A DNA stretch of 64,000 nt from Trinickia acidisoli (GTDB lineage Bacteria; Pseudomonadota; Gammaproteobacteria; Burkholderiales; Burkholderiaceae), in contig NZ_JAFLRG010000001.1 of assembly GCF_017315725.1 (NCBI RefSeq), forward strand, positions 2,046,001 to 2,110,000, read 5' to 3'. The notes under the pieces were generated by a model. The model was given only the letters and a program-made list of their open reading frames with translations, was not told the origin of the DNA and did not search any database. Positions 21,641 through 29,816 of this stretch are shown in pieces. Within the stretch, counting starts at the first letter, position 1. Each line of letters opens with the position of its first letter. Made by a program: the position numbers and the translations under genes.

Positions 21641-22723
21641 TCAAGCCTCACTCGGCAGCGCGTACGGCAGCGGCTGGAACACGAGCGGCGGGCCATCGGC
21701 CGCGCCGAGATGAACGGTCCCGCCGTCGAGCGCGGCCAGCTTGATTTCCGCTAGCAAATCGATCCCGCCCTCGGCCGCCGCGGCCGCGTTCACGACCATC
21801 CCGCATGGCTGGCTCGCGTCCCCCGAGTGAAACAACTCGACACCGGGGCGCACCGCGCTCCCAGCGCTGTCATCGGCCGCAAGACCGGCCGCCGGTGTCG
21901 CGCTTGCGACATGCGCGAGTGCCATCCGCCGCTTGATCGTTCCGCGATACTGACTGCGCGCGACGATCTCTTGTCCCGGGTAACAGCCTTTGCGGAAATT
22001 GATGCCGCCGATCACGTCGAAGTTGACCATTTGCGGGACGAACTGCTCGAGCACGCCTTGCGTGATGCGCGGTTCGCCCGCATGGATGTCGAGCCAATCC
22101 CAGAGCGCGGGCGAGACGCGCGCAAGTTCCCCCTCGAGCGCCGCCAGCCGCGCTTGCACGAGCGCCTTCGGTCCGATCCACAAATACCGCGGGCGCGAAG
22201 CGGCGTCGGGTACGCGAATGAGAGAACCGGCCGGACCGGCGACATGCACGTGCACGCCGTCGGGCAGGGCATCGAACACGCGCGCAAGCGCCGTGCGCAC
22301 GTCACCCGCGAAGCCGACGACCGCGACCGAGTCGGTGGCATCGGCCAGCTTCGCTTTCGCGCGCAGGACGAACATCGACAGCCGCTTTTGAACGCCCGCG
22401 GTGAGCTCCTTCGACACGAGCAGGCGGATCACATCGGCTGCGCGCCACATCAGCATCGAAGCGAGCAGCCGGCCTTTGGGCGAGCAGTAGCCGGCCAGGC
22501 GGGCGCTTGCGGCGTCCAGATGCTGGACGTCGTTCGTGAGCTGGCCGTGCAGAAAGCTGGCCGCATCGTCACCGACGGCGTCGATGACGCCAAACTGATC
22601 GAGCGTCATGAACGCGCCGCGAGAGAGGACGGCGTCGAACTCGGCGGAGGCGGGCTGCGACGGCGCGCGGGGCGACGCGGTATCGGATGAGACAGGGGCG
22701 TTCGTTGCATTCATGGAATTCAT
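21641..22723 (-). CDS. ygfZ: Folate-binding protein YgfZ (Fe-S cluster maintenance)
   Basis: 360 residues. It is a GcvT-related, folate-binding protein needed for some iron-sulfur enzymes such as MiaB. The diagnostic YgfZ motif K-G-C-Y-x-G-Q-E is present as KGCYPGQEIVARSQYRGTIKRR, with its reactive Cys. The N-terminal GcvT-like domain has HGQLTNDV and YCSPKGRLLASM. The first about 30 residues are low complexity (Ala/Ser/Pro), so the true start may be one of several nearby Met codons. It is divergent from mltG with about 70 nt between them, a pairing typical of Burkholderia. Confidence 0.93.
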   Translation of the reverse strand: MNSMNATNAPVSSDTASPRAPSQPASAEFDAVLSRGAFMTLDQFGVIDAVGDDAASFLHGQLTNDVQHLDAASARLAGYCSPKGRLLASMLMWRAADVIRLLVSKELTAGVQKRLSMFVLRAKAKLADATDSVAVVGFAGDVRTALARVFDALPDGVHVHVAGPAGSLIRVPDAASRPRYLWIGPKALVQARLAALEGELARVSPALWDWLDIHAGEPRITQGVLEQFVPQMVNFDVIGGINFRKGCYPGQEIVARSQYRGTIKRRMALAHVASATPAAGLAADDSAGSAVRPGVELFHSGDASQPCGMVVNAAAAAEGGIDLLAEIKLAALDGGTVHLGAADGPPLVFQPLPYALPSEA

Positions 22724-22735
22724 GACTAGTCAATC

Positions 22736-22765
22736 CTGACTTCGGCTTAGGCGAACAAGTATTAT
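22736..22765 (+). promoter_or_regulatory. Putative sigma-70 promoter for mltG-tmk-holB
   Basis: A -35-like CTGACT at 22736-22741 and a -10 TATTAT at 22760-22765, with an 18-nt spacer, lie in the short divergent ygfZ/mltG gap. If it is used, transcription starts close to 22772. That supports the MltG start at 22793 rather than the ATG at 22766, which overlaps the -10. Confidence 0.4.
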
Positions 22766-22792
22766 ATGGGGTCCATCCGAGCCTTGTTCCGC

Positions 22793-23809
22793 ATGTCCTT
22801 GTTGAAGAAATGCCTCGCTTTCGGGGTAGTGACCGCCGTCTTGCTTGCCCTGCTTGCCGCCACGGGCGGTTACTTCTGGGCTACGCGGCCGCTCGCGCTG
22901 TCCGCCGCCACGCTCGACGTCACGATTTCGCCGCGCAGCACGGTGCGCGGCGTGGCGGCGCAACTCAATCGCGGCGGCGTACCGGTGGATCCGCGGGCGT
23001 TCGTGCTGATGACGCGCCTGCTCGGCCTACAAAGCCGGCTCAAATCGGGGAACTACGAGTTCGGAACCGGGGTCACGCCCTACCAAGTGTTGCAAAAGCT
23101 GGCCTTGGGCGACGTCGACGAATCGGTCGTGACGATCATCGAGGGCTGGACGTTCAAGCGGATGCGGGCGGAACTCGACGCGAACCCGGCGCTCAAGCAC
23201 GACACGGCCGGCATGAGCGACGCTGAACTGCTTGCGGCCATCGGCGCAAGCGACGCGCCTGCCGCCAACGCAGAAGGGCTGTTCTTTCCCGATACCTACC
23301 TGTTCGACAAGGGCGTGAGCGATCTGAACGTCTACCGGCGCGCCTATCGGCTGATGCAGCAGCGGTTGACGGCGGCTTGGGCTGCCCGTGCGCCGGGCTT
23401 GCCGTACCACACGCCGTACGAGGCGCTGACCGTGGCATCGTTGATTGAAAAGGAGACAGGCAAGGCCGGCGACCGTCCGCTCGTCTCGGCCGTCTTCGCG
23501 AACCGGCTGCGCATCGGCATGCCGCTGCAAACCGATCCCGCCGTGATCTACGGCCTCGGCGAAAGCTATGACGGCCACTTGCGCAAGCGCGATCTGCAGG
23601 AAGACACGCCGTACAACACCTATACGCGCCGAGGCCTGCCTCCGACTCCGATCGCGCTGCCCGGTGCAGCGTCGTTGCAAGCCGCGCTGAACCCGGCGTC
23701 CACGAGCGCGCTTTATTTCGTGTCGCGCGGCGACGGCAGCAGCATCTTTTCAGACACGCTTGGCGATCACAACCGTGCCGTGGACAAATACATCCGAGGA
23801 CAGCAATAA
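22793..23809 (+). CDS. mltG: Endolytic murein transglycosylase MltG (YceG)
   Basis: 338 residues from the ATG at 22793. The single N-terminal transmembrane helix (about residues 6-26) anchors it in the inner membrane with a periplasmic catalytic domain. It shows a LysM-like segment (FEFGTGVTPYQVLQKLALG) and the YceG core with EGLFFPDTYLF, the catalytic Glu in ASLIEKETG, then DPAVIYGLG and PYNTYTRRGLPPTPIALPG. It cleaves nascent glycan strands and limits their length. The stop abuts the tmk start (23810), so the two genes are co-translated. Confidence 0.96.
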   Translation: MSLLKKCLAFGVVTAVLLALLAATGGYFWATRPLALSAATLDVTISPRSTVRGVAAQLNRGGVPVDPRAFVLMTRLLGLQSRLKSGNYEFGTGVTPYQVLQKLALGDVDESVVTIIEGWTFKRMRAELDANPALKHDTAGMSDAELLAAIGASDAPAANAEGLFFPDTYLFDKGVSDLNVYRRAYRLMQQRLTAAWAARAPGLPYHTPYEALTVASLIEKETGKAGDRPLVSAVFANRLRIGMPLQTDPAVIYGLGESYDGHLRKRDLQEDTPYNTYTRRGLPPTPIALPGAASLQAALNPASTSALYFVSRGDGSSIFSDTLGDHNRAVDKYIRGQQ

Positions 23810-24430
23810 ATGGCCCGTGGCAAGTTCATCACGTTCGAAGGTATCGACGGCGCGGGCAAGACGACGCATCTGTCGTGGTTTCGCGAACGTCTGGAAGCGA
23901 AGGTAACTGTAACGGGCCGCGCCGTCGTGACGACGCGCGAGCCCGGCGGCACGCCGCTTGGCGAGCGGCTGCGGGAATTGCTGCTGCACGAGCGGATGGA
24001 TCTGGAGACGGAGGCGCTGATGATGTTTGCGGCGCGGCGAGAACATCTCGCGCAAGTCATCGAGCCGGCGCTCGCTCGGGGCGACTGGGTGCTGTCCGAC
24101 CGTTTCACCGACGCGACGTTCGCGTACCAGGGCGGTGGGCGCGGCCTGCCGCGCGATAAGCTCGAGACGCTCGAGCGTTGGGTCCAAGGAGGCTTCGAGC
24201 CCGACCTGACGGTCTTGTTCGACTTGCCGCCCGAAACGGCGAGCGAGCGTCGCGGCGCCGCGCGCTCGCCCGACAAGTTCGAGAGCGAGACCGAAGCTTT
24301 CTTCGCGCGCACGCGTGCCGAGTATCTGCGCCGGGCCGAAGAAGCGCCGTATCGCTTCGCGATTGTCGACGCCTCGCAAAGCATCGAGCGGATTCGCAAG
24401 ATACTCGGCGACGTCATCGAGGCGCTGTGA
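23810..24430 (+). CDS. tmk: Thymidylate kinase
   Basis: 206 residues. It phosphorylates dTMP to dTDP. P-loop [12 protein letters not shown] is at about 8-19. The DR(F) motif is in [19 protein letters not shown], with [15 protein letters not shown] before it. A LID region with basic residues ([17 protein letters not shown]) is present. The length is standard. It follows mltG with no gap and precedes holB by 46 nt, the conserved mltG-tmk-holB order. Confidence 0.97.
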   Translation: MARGKFITFEGIDGAGKTTHLSWFRERLEAKVTVTGRAVVTTREPGGTPLGERLRELLLHERMDLETEALMMFAARREHLAQVIEPALARGDWVLSDRFTDATFAYQGGGRGLPRDKLETLERWVQGGFEPDLTVLFDLPPETASERRGAARSPDKFESETEAFFARTRAEYLRRAEEAPYRFAIVDASQSIERIRKILGDVIEAL

Positions 24431-24476
24431 CCGGCTCGACACGAAGCGAACGCATTCACCGCACGAAGGCTCGACG

Positions 24477-25508
24477 ATGATCTACCCGTGGCAACACGAT
24501 GATTGGAACCGCCTGCAGCGCCTGCGCGCGCAGTGGCCGCATGCCTTGCTGCTCTATGGGCAGGTGGGCATCGGCAAGATGCGCTTCGCGCAGCATCTGG
24601 CGCAGGGCATGCTATGCGAAGCGCCGAGCGCGAACGGCGAGCCGTGCGGCCCATGCGTCGCATGCAATTGGTTCGTCCAAGGCAACCATCCCGACTACCG
24701 GGCCCTGCTGCCCGAAGCGCTGGCCGGCGAAGCGATAGGCGCCGCGGCGGCGGATGCCGACGAGAAGGCCGATGGCGAAGAGGGAAAGAAAACGCGCACG
24801 CCGAGCAAGGAGATCAAGATCGAGCAGGTCCGCGGCTTGCTCGATTTCTGCGGCGTTGGCGCACATCGCGGCGGCGCGCGCGTCGTGCTCGTCTACCCGG
24901 CCGACGCACTCAATGCCGCGGCCGCCAATGCGCTACTCAAGACGCTCGAAGAACCGCCGGCCGGCGTCGTCTTCCTGCTCGTTTCCGCTCGGGCAGACCG
25001 TCTGTTGCCGACGATCATCAGCCGTTGCCGGCAATGGCCGATGTCCACGCCGTCGCCGGAGCAGGCGCGGACCTGGTTGGCGGAGCAAGGCGTGGCAGAG
25101 GCCGGTGCGCTGCTGGCCGAGGCTGGGGGCGCGCCGCTCGCGGCACTGGCGCTGGCCGCCGATGAAAATCGAGCATTGCGTGATTTCACGCTCAAGCAAC
25201 TCGCGGCAGGGCCCGATTGCGATGCGTTCGCTTGCGGCGAGACGTTGCAAAAGCTGCCCGTGCCGGTCGTACTCGGCTGGCTCCAGCGGTGGCTTTACGA
25301 CCTCGTCGCCGAACGCGCCGCGAGCCGGCCTCGATATTTTCCGGGGGCGCAGCGAGAGTTGGCGCGCTGCGCCGCGCGCATCGACGCGAATGCGTTCGCG
25401 CGTTTCATGAAATCGGTGACGCGCGAGCGGGCAGTGGAAAACCATCCGCTCAACACGCGGCTCGTTTTCGAAGCGCTTTTCCTCGGCTATCGAGACTTGT
25501 TCGTCTGA
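24477..25508 (+). CDS. holB: DNA polymerase III subunit delta'
   Basis: 343 residues from the ATG at 24477. It is a clamp-loader subunit. It has an AAA+ fold with a Walker-A-like GQVGIGKM at 28-35 (the usual Ser/Thr after the Lys is Met), a four-Cys zinc site (C47, C57, C60, C63), and LLKTLEEPPAGVVFLLVS and the SRC arginine-finger motif IISRCRQW. A charged insertion rich in Ala, Asp, Glu and Lys (about residues 80-107) lies between the zinc region and KIEQVRGL; E. coli HolB lacks it as far as I recall. The C-terminal helical collar is intact. It is co-transcribed with tmk. Confidence 0.95.
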   Translation: MIYPWQHDDWNRLQRLRAQWPHALLLYGQVGIGKMRFAQHLAQGMLCEAPSANGEPCGPCVACNWFVQGNHPDYRALLPEALAGEAIGAAAADADEKADGEEGKKTRTPSKEIKIEQVRGLLDFCGVGAHRGGARVVLVYPADALNAAAANALLKTLEEPPAGVVFLLVSARADRLLPTIISRCRQWPMSTPSPEQARTWLAEQGVAEAGALLAEAGGAPLAALALAADENRALRDFTLKQLAAGPDCDAFACGETLQKLPVPVVLGWLQRWLYDLVAERAASRPRYFPGAQRELARCAARIDANAFARFMKSVTRERAVENHPLNTRLVFEALFLGYRDLFV

Positions 25509-25583
25509 GGGACGACCCACCCATGCGATACCGAACCTTCCGACCCGTTCGACCCCGCTCCGAAATTTGCCACGAGACCTGCC

Positions 25584-26126
25584 ATGCACGTTAGCTTTCG
25601 CGACGCGACACTCGACGATTTGCCCGAGATCGTCGCCATCTACAATTCGACGATCGCTTCCCGCGAAGTGACGGCAGACGTCGAACCCGTCACGATCGAG
25701 AGCCGCTTGGCGTGGTTTCACGCGCACGGCCCCAAGGCACGGCCGCTCTGGGTCGTCGAGGACGAAACCGCAGGCAGCGGCGGCAAGCGCATCGCCGCCT
25801 GGCTCAGCTTTTCTGATTTCTATGGCCGTCCGGCGTATGCGCGCACGGCTGAAATCAGCATCTATCTCCACGAGCGCGCGCGCGGACGCGGCCTCGGCAC
25901 GCGGCTCGTCGCGCAAGCGCTCGATGCGGCTCCGGCGCTGGGTGTCGATACGCTGCTGGGCTTCATTTTCGGGCACAACGCGGCGAGCCTCGCCTTGTTT
26001 AGGCGCTGCGGGTTTCAGGACTGGGGCCGATTGCCGCGCGTGGCCGTGCTCGACGGCGTCGAGCGCGACCTCGTCATCCTCGGGCTTCGCGTAGGCTCAC
26101 CCTCGAACGAAGCCGCACTAAGGTAG
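25584..26126 (+). CDS. GNAT N-acetyltransferase, phosphinothricin/methionine-sulfone acetyltransferase-like
   Basis: 180 residues. It closely resembles the Pat/MnaT (YncA) group. The N-terminal [41 protein letters not shown] is the hallmark. Then come [24 protein letters not shown] and the acetyl-CoA loop [18 protein letters not shown] (Q/RxxGxG/A). The C-terminal [20 protein letters not shown] is also typical. Members acetylate L-phosphinothricin or toxic amino-acid analogues such as methionine sulfone or sulfoximine; the native substrate is uncertain. It is inserted between holB and tatD on the same strand. Confidence 0.9.
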   Translation: MHVSFRDATLDDLPEIVAIYNSTIASREVTADVEPVTIESRLAWFHAHGPKARPLWVVEDETAGSGGKRIAAWLSFSDFYGRPAYARTAEISIYLHERARGRGLGTRLVAQALDAAPALGVDTLLGFIFGHNAASLALFRRCGFQDWGRLPRVAVLDGVERDLVILGLRVGSPSNEAALR

Positions 26127-26135
26127 AGATATCCG

Positions 26136-26927
26136 ATGTTTGTCGATTCGCATTGCCATATCAATTTCGAAGGCCTCGTCGAGCGCCTGCCACAGGTGCT
26201 CGAGAACATGCGCTCGCACGACGTGACGCACGCGCTATGCGTCAGCGTCGACTTCGAAACGCTGCCGAGCGTGCTCGAGGTCGCGTCCGCATACGAGAAC
26301 GTCTATGCGTCGGTGGGGGTGCATCCCGATCACGAGGACGCACGAGAGCCGACCGTTGCCGAACTGATCGAACTCGCCGCACACCCGAAGGTCGTGGCGA
26401 TCGGGGAAACCGGGCTTGACTACTACCGTCTGGAAGGCCGCTCGATCGACGACATGGAATGGCAACGCGAGCGTTTTCGCACGCATATCCGCGCGGCGAA
26501 AGCCTTGCTGAAGCCGCTCATCGTCCACACGCGCGCATCGGCCGACGACACGCTGCGCATCATGGCGCAAGAGCAGGCGCACGTACCGGGCGGTGTGATG
26601 CATTGTTTCACGGAGCCTTGGCCGGTCGCGGAGCGTGCGCTAGCTCAAAATTTTTACATTTCCCTTTCCGGCATCGTCACATTCAAGAGCGCCACTGACG
26701 TGCAAGACGTCGCGCGGCGCGTGCCGCTCGAGCGGCTCTTGATCGAAACGGATTCGCCGTACCTGGCGCCTGTGCCGTATCGCGGCAAACCCAATGAACC
26801 TGCGTACGTGAGTTATGTCGGACGCTTCATTGCCCAGGCACGGGGCATGTCCGATGCCGACCTCGGCGCCGCGACCACGCAAAATTTCTTTCGTTTGTTC
26901 CGCATTCCGGCGCCGCATGTCGCCTGA
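26136..26927 (+). CDS. tatD: TatD-family metal-dependent deoxyribonuclease
   Basis: 263 residues. This is a TIM-barrel amidohydrolase-type DNase of the TatD/YcfH group. Metal-binding residues are visible as HCHINF near the N-terminus (H6/H8), E in GETGLDYYR, H in LIVHTRAS, H in GGVMHCFTEP and D in LIETDSPYLAP. The position next to tmk/holB is the classical YcfH locus, so ycfH is an equally good name. It lies 9 nt after the GNAT gene, in the same operon. AGAGAT precedes the ATG. Confidence 0.94.
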   Translation: MFVDSHCHINFEGLVERLPQVLENMRSHDVTHALCVSVDFETLPSVLEVASAYENVYASVGVHPDHEDAREPTVAELIELAAHPKVVAIGETGLDYYRLEGRSIDDMEWQRERFRTHIRAAKALLKPLIVHTRASADDTLRIMAQEQAHVPGGVMHCFTEPWPVAERALAQNFYISLSGIVTFKSATDVQDVARRVPLERLLIETDSPYLAPVPYRGKPNEPAYVSYVGRFIAQARGMSDADLGAATTQNFFRLFRIPAPHVA

Positions 26928-26970
26928 GCCGAACGATAACCGTCAATCCGACAACACCAAGGAAGACCAC

Positions 26971-27726
26971 TTGAATACGCATACCGATCCTTCGCTCCCG
27001 CTCGTTTCTCGCCGCCTGCTGGGCCGTCTGTTGCACCGCTTGGCGCTGACTTGCGCCGGTGCCTTCGCCTCGCTGGCTGTGGCCGCGCATGCTTCAGACC
27101 TCGACTCGCTCGTCAAGGCCGTCAAGTTCGACGACGTGAGCGCGGTGCAAAAGGCGCTCGCGCATGGCGAAGACCCGAATGCCACGGACTCGCAAGGGAT
27201 GCCGCTCATCGTGCTCGCGGCTCGCGAGAAGTCCGACAAGGTGGCCCAGGCGCTGATGGCCGATCCGAAGACCGACATCGAAAAGCTCGACTCGGCCGGC
27301 GAGAATGCGATGATGCTGGCAGCGCTCAATGGCGACACCGGCCTCGTCCAAGCGCTGATCGACAAGGGTGCGGAAGTCAACAAGAAGGGTTGGGCGCCGC
27401 TACACTACGCGGCCGCGAACGGGCATGACGACATCGTCAAGCTGCTGCTCGAGCACTCGGCCTATGTCGACGCCGGCTCGCCCAACGGCACGACGCCGCT
27501 GATGATGGCCGCGCGCGGCAACCACCTCTTAACGGTCAAGGTGCTCCTCGACGCAGGCGCCCAGTCGCGCGAGAAGAATCAACTCGGTTTGACGGCGCTC
27601 GATTTCGCCAAGCGCTACCACGCGAAGGACGTCACCGAGGCCCTCCAGGACATGTATGCCCGCGAGGCAACGGCTGCATCGGGGGCGACCGGAGCCTCTA
27701 CTCCCGCTCAAAACGGTGCAAAATGA
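26971..27726 (+). CDS. Secreted ankyrin-repeat protein
   Basis: 251 residues if started at TTG 26971, which has AAGGAAGA 5-6 nt upstream. The in-frame ATG at 26917 overlaps tatD and would add 18 unlikely residues. A signal peptide (basic region to about residue 18, hydrophobic core LALTCAGAFASLAVAAHA) predicts export to the periplasm. At least four ankyrin repeats follow (about 75-225): MPLIVLAAREKSDKVAQALM, NAMMLAALNGDTGLVQALIDKGAEVN, APLHYAAANGHDDIVKLLLEHSAYVDA and TPLMMAARGNHLLTVKVLLDAGAQ. It probably scaffolds protein-protein contacts; the partner is unknown. It lies 43 nt downstream of tatD. Confidence 0.88.
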   Translation: MNTHTDPSLPLVSRRLLGRLLHRLALTCAGAFASLAVAAHASDLDSLVKAVKFDDVSAVQKALAHGEDPNATDSQGMPLIVLAAREKSDKVAQALMADPKTDIEKLDSAGENAMMLAALNGDTGLVQALIDKGAEVNKKGWAPLHYAAANGHDDIVKLLLEHSAYVDAGSPNGTTPLMMAARGNHLLTVKVLLDAGAQSREKNQLGLTALDFAKRYHAKDVTEALQDMYAREATAASGATGASTPAQNGAK

Positions 27727-27735
27727 CCGTTTTTC

Positions 27736-27759
27736 GCCCCGGCCCGTCAGCGCCGGGGC
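27736..27759. terminator. Hairpin after the ankyrin gene
   Basis: Perfect 8-bp arms: GCCCCGGC at 27736-27743 and GCCGGGGC at 27752-27759, with an 8-nt loop, 10 nt after the stop. Only CATTTG follows, so it is a weak intrinsic terminator at best. Confidence 0.45.
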
Positions 27760-27802
27760 CATTTGCGCACTACCCGTTCACCGCTCGGAGAAAAGGAAGA
27801 CT

Positions 27803-28180
27803 ATGTTGCGGGCTTTGATATGCGTCGGCACATTGACCATGCCGGTCGCCGCGATGGCGGCGGTTACGCTCGGGGGCGGCAAGTTTACAGCCGGAGATCT
27901 GCACAAGCTGTGCACCCAGACCGACGCGATTTCACGCGCTGCCTGCGTGGCCTATATCAAGGGCGCGGCCGACGGCGTATTCAATACGATCGACGCCATC
28001 GGCGGAACGACGGGGCCGCGCGTGGGTCAATATTTCTGCTTGCCCGACCGGGTCGATCCGCAGCGCATGGTCGACGCGGTGCGCCGCTACGTTGCCGAGA
28101 ACCCCGATGCGGTCGAGTACAACGCCAGCACGGCGGTATCGCTCGGCCTCGAGAAAGCGTTCCCGTGCAAGGGCGAGTAA
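27803..28180 (+). CDS. Exported Rap1a/Tai-like small protein
   Basis: 125 residues with a signal peptide (about 1-20, ending VAAMA). The mature part resembles the Rap1a/Tai family (type VI amidase immunity proteins and relatives). It has FTAGDLHKLC, an AACVAYIKGAADGVFNTIDA helix, YFCLPDRVDPQRMVDAVRRYVAENPDAVEYNASTAVSLGLEKAFPC, and conserved Cys pairs (residues near 35, 47, 74 and 122). No toxin or T6SS effector gene is adjacent, so an immunity role is not supported here; many family members are orphan periplasmic proteins. AAGGAAGA lies before the ATG. Confidence 0.75.
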   Translation: MLRALICVGTLTMPVAAMAAVTLGGGKFTAGDLHKLCTQTDAISRAACVAYIKGAADGVFNTIDAIGGTTGPRVGQYFCLPDRVDPQRMVDAVRRYVAENPDAVEYNASTAVSLGLEKAFPCKGE

Positions 28181-28216
28181 TCGACGGAACGAAACTGAAC
28201 GTCTGAACCGAACGCC

Positions 28217-29599
28217 ATGACCCAGGGCCGACTCATCGCCGTATCGAATCGCGTCGCCACACCTACCGAGACCAAGGATTCGGCGGGCGGGCTCGCCGTC
28301 GGCCTCTTCAGCGCGCTCAAGGATAGGGGAGGCGTTTGGTTCGGCTGGAGCGGCGACATAGTCAGCGAAGCGGTGGCGGCCAGCGGGCCGACGCTCAAGC
28401 AAGAGGGTGCCGTGACGTTCGCGACCGTCGGCTTGACGCGGCGCGACTACGATCAGTACTACCGCGGCTTCTCCAATGCGACGCTTTGGCCCGTTTTTCA
28501 CTACCGCAACGATCTGGCGGCCTACGAGCGCGAAGAGTATGCGGGCTACCGTCGAGTAAATGCCTCACTGGCCCACCAGCTCGTCAAGCTGATCGAACCC
28601 GACGACATCGTCTGGGTCCACGACTATCACCTGATTCCGTTCGCCGAGGCATTGCGGCGCGAGGGCATCGCCAATCGCATCGGCTTCTTCCTGCATACGC
28701 CATTTCCGTCGCCCCAGGTACTGCTCAACGTGCCGCCGCATCAGGAGCTGATCAAGTCGCTCTGCTGTTACGACTTGGTCGGGTTTCAAACGGACACGGA
28801 TTGCGGCGCGTTCCGCGACTATATCGTGCGGCATGCCGGCGGCACCGTAAGCGGTGAGGGCGACGTAACGGCGTACGGGCGCCGCTTGCGCACAGGCGTT
28901 TATCGCATCGGCGTGTTTCCCGACGAGATCGCCGCCGAAGCCGCCCGCAACGAAAGCCGTCAGCAGGTGCTCGAACTCAAGCACAGCCTCGAAGGGCGCA
29001 AGCTCATCATGAGCGTCGACAGGCTCGATTACTCGAAGGGGCTCGTAGAACGGTTCCGCGCGTTCGAGCAGTTGCTCGAGCACGCGCCGCAGTGGCGCGA
29101 GAACGTGACCTTCGTTCAAGTCGCGCCGCCGACGCGGGCCGACGTCGAGAGCTATCAGCAAATCCGCCAAAAGCTCGAATACGAGGCGGGGCGCATCAAC
29201 GGCCGTTACTCCGGGCTCGACTACACGCCGATTCGATACCTCAATCAACGCTTCGCGCGCGCGCACTTGATGTCGATGTGCCGCGAGTCGCAGGTCGGTT
29301 TCGTCACGCCGCTTCGCGACGGCATGAATCTCGTCGCGAAGGAGTACGTCGCGGCGCAAAACCCCGAAGACCCTGGCGTGCTCGTCTTATCCGAGTTCGC
29401 CGGGGCGGCAGCCGAGCTTTGCGCGGCGCTGATCGTCAATCCGCACGACATCGTCGGCATGTCCGAAGCGCTCCAACTGGCGCTTGCGATGCCGTTGGCG
29501 GAGCGCAAACAGCGCCACGAAGTCAATATGGCCGTGCTCAGGCGCAACGACCTCGGCGTTTGGCGCGATACGTTTCTGGCCGATTTGCGCCGGGCGTAA
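28217..29599 (+). CDS. otsA: alpha,alpha-trehalose-phosphate synthase (GT20)
   Basis: 460 residues. It transfers glucose from UDP-glucose to glucose-6-phosphate to make trehalose-6-phosphate, an osmo- and desiccation protectant precursor. GT20 motifs are LIAVSNRVA, SAGGLAVGL, the HDYHL motif in WVHDYHLIPFAEALR, GFFLHTPFPSP, MSVDRLDYSKGLVERFRAFE and TPLRDGMNLVAKEYVAAQ. The length fits OtsA. No otsB phosphatase gene is adjacent, so the second step must be encoded elsewhere. It lies 36 nt after the Rap1a-like gene on the same strand. Confidence 0.96.
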   Translation: MTQGRLIAVSNRVATPTETKDSAGGLAVGLFSALKDRGGVWFGWSGDIVSEAVAASGPTLKQEGAVTFATVGLTRRDYDQYYRGFSNATLWPVFHYRNDLAAYEREEYAGYRRVNASLAHQLVKLIEPDDIVWVHDYHLIPFAEALRREGIANRIGFFLHTPFPSPQVLLNVPPHQELIKSLCCYDLVGFQTDTDCGAFRDYIVRHAGGTVSGEGDVTAYGRRLRTGVYRIGVFPDEIAAEAARNESRQQVLELKHSLEGRKLIMSVDRLDYSKGLVERFRAFEQLLEHAPQWRENVTFVQVAPPTRADVESYQQIRQKLEYEAGRINGRYSGLDYTPIRYLNQRFARAHLMSMCRESQVGFVTPLRDGMNLVAKEYVAAQNPEDPGVLVLSEFAGAAAELCAALIVNPHDIVGMSEALQLALAMPLAERKQRHEVNMAVLRRNDLGVWRDTFLADLRRA

Positions 29600-29816
29600 G
29601 CGCCTGGCGCGGCGCGTGTTTCGCGACTGTAACAGCACGCAGCAAATGAAAACGGTGCAGCCCATTAGGCGTGCCTTGTCGAATAATGGATGCCACGACG
29701 CTATGTTTCGCTCGGTGCACATCCGAGCGAAAGCGGTTCGTCGCTCTCGAGCATCCGGCACGACCGGGGATTGACGCGATGACGGGCCCGTCGTCCACTT
29801 GCATGGAGTCTCTCGA

